Assembly: GCA_022360015.1 (NCBI GenBank) | Contig: JAKSDQ010000250.1 | Span: 1 to 64,000, forward strand | Length of the DNA stretch: 64,000 nucleotides | Direction of reading: 5' to 3' | Source: Cytophagales bacterium | GTDB taxonomy: Bacteria > Bacteroidota > Bacteroidia > Cytophagales > Cyclobacteriaceae | In this document: positions 63,418 through 64,000 of the stretch, in pieces | Numbering within the stretch: position 1 is the stretch's first letter | Layout: each line of letters opens with the position of its first letter | Made by a program: the position numbers and the translations under genes | Notes under the pieces: generated by a model | Told to the model about the DNA's origin: nothing | Seen by the model: only the letters and a program-made list of their open reading frames with translations | Database searches by the model: none

Positions 63418-63807
63418 ATGAAAAAGATAATTATACTAGTTGCGATCGCGTGTCTGATAACAGGCCATCTTCACGCACAGCATATGTTGGCCGATAGCGC
63501 CTGGACTACTACAAGCACCGAACAAGTGATCAAGACCGGGCTCAACAGCGATCTCACCGACGGTGTTGAAAACATCACCATCAGCTACGATGCAGGCAAT
63601 TTGGCTTTTACCAATCACAGTGACCCGCAAAAGTCATTTACCATAGGGGTGAAATATGATAAGACAGAGTTGGGGGTGGTGTATTTTGAGCCGGAGAGGG
63701 TGATTTATTCGAGGGTAACGGTGCAGTTGGAGCGTAAGGAGGTCGTAGTGGAGAAGGTGGATCAGTCGATGATTTGCTACGGGTATGTGGAGATTACAAT
63801 TGATTAA
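63418..63807 (+). CDS. Small exported protein of unknown function
   Basis: 129 aa with a clear signal peptide (MKKIIILVAIACLITGHLHA, then Q). The mature 108 residues are probably all-beta (VENITISYDAGNLAFTNHSD; VIYSRVTVQLERKEVVVEKV). No family recognised. It ends 31 bp before the start of an RHS-like gene in the same direction, so the two are likely co-expressed. Confidence 0.7.
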   Translation: MKKIIILVAIACLITGHLHAQHMLADSAWTTTSTEQVIKTGLNSDLTDGVENITISYDAGNLAFTNHSDPQKSFTIGVKYDKTELGVVYFEPERVIYSRVTVQLERKEVVVEKVDQSMICYGYVEITID

Positions 63808-63838
63808 CCAATCATTTAAAGCATTTAAGATTTTTATT

Positions 63839-64000
63839 ATGAAAAAGTATTTGATATTACTTATAGGGCTCATTGGAGTACAGTATTTGGTGAAAAGTCA
63901 AGATAACCCTCTTCATATCGAGATTGTTCCACCTTCTCCAAACGCTGCTTCTTTAGGAAAATACGGCGAGATACCGGTAAACTATTATACAGGCACCCCA
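63839..64000 (+). CDS. Start of an exported RHS-like surface protein (partial)
   Basis: The first 54 codons only; the gene runs off the window. Signal peptide MKKYLILLIGLIGVQYLVKS, then IEIVPPSPNAASLGKYGEIP and VNYYTGTP. The PSPNAASLGKYGEIPV-type start is one I associate with large RHS-repeat/insecticidal-toxin-related proteins of Bacteroidota. The family call rests on this short stretch and needs the rest of the gene. Confidence 0.6.
   Translation, partial: MKKYLILLIGLIGVQYLVKSQDNPLHIEIVPPSPNAASLGKYGEIPVNYYTGTP

Overview
The window looks like a chromosomal segment of a Bacteroidota bacterium, most likely a gliding cytophagalean. The evidence is a SusC/SusD pair, many lipoproteins with Bacteroidota-style signal peptides, STN- and carboxypeptidase-like TonB-dependent receptors, a GldA/GldF/GldG transporter, a LytS/LytTR pair, a type IX secretion-like C-terminal domain, and a promoter of the TTTG-N19-TANNTTTG type. 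No tRNA, rRNA, integrase or CRISPR array was seen.

Layout. 1-2050: gene debris (an unknown ORF, a decayed HEPN/DUF3644-like remnant, an AAA ATPase cut at Walker B). 2054-10081: a nutrient-uptake locus with a PKD lipoprotein, SusD and SusC, read away from a membrane-spanning sensor/DNA-binding protein. 10185-12086: a secreted metallophosphatase with a PA14-like tail, followed by two kinds of hairpin repeat. 12365-24394: a long leftward heme-acquisition locus in the order ECF sigma, FecR anti-sigma, STN-type TonB receptor, HmuY-like lipoprotein, heme oxygenase, second HmuY-like protein, beta-sandwich lipoproteins, third HmuY-like protein and a SusD fragment. Between 14310 and 14736 I read three broken fragments (heme oxygenase, lipoprotein, HmuY) that record a tandem amplification of a heme oxygenase-HmuY-lipoprotein unit and its later collapse.

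24893-28932: a DUF6671 gene, then a TPP riboswitch with its own terminator in front of a methyltransferase, an AIR-synthase-fold protein and a divergent ThiE-like protein, followed by a Trm112-like protein. 28945-33889: a vanadium haloperoxidase-like lipoprotein, cytochrome bd oxidase (cydAB) and a divergent 1-Cys peroxiredoxin sharing a palindromic candidate operator. 34665-42953: a Tat-exported oxidoreductase, the gldA-gldF-gldG-DUF4340 group, a DEAD-box helicase and a DUF6495 protein. 43074-48649: a LytS/LytTR pair, a Spy-like small exported protein and an outer-membrane beta-barrel receptor.

48789-60743: mostly housekeeping and repair genes: sulfotransferase, PhoD-like phosphatase, map, msrB, a DUF4920 lipoprotein, msrAB, a UPF1-like helicase, a sterol desaturase-like membrane enzyme, a YcaQ-like protein, a stand-alone T9SS-like domain protein and a PhzF protein. 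61233-64000: three unknown envelope proteins; the last, cut by the window edge, begins like an RHS-type cell-surface protein.

The least ordinary elements are the collapsed heme-gene tandem array, the TPP-controlled three-gene operon of unclear chemistry, a nested-palindrome hairpin found in front of two unrelated genes, and an 11-base G/C homopolymer inside susC. All functional statements rest on reading motifs by eye; no database search was run.
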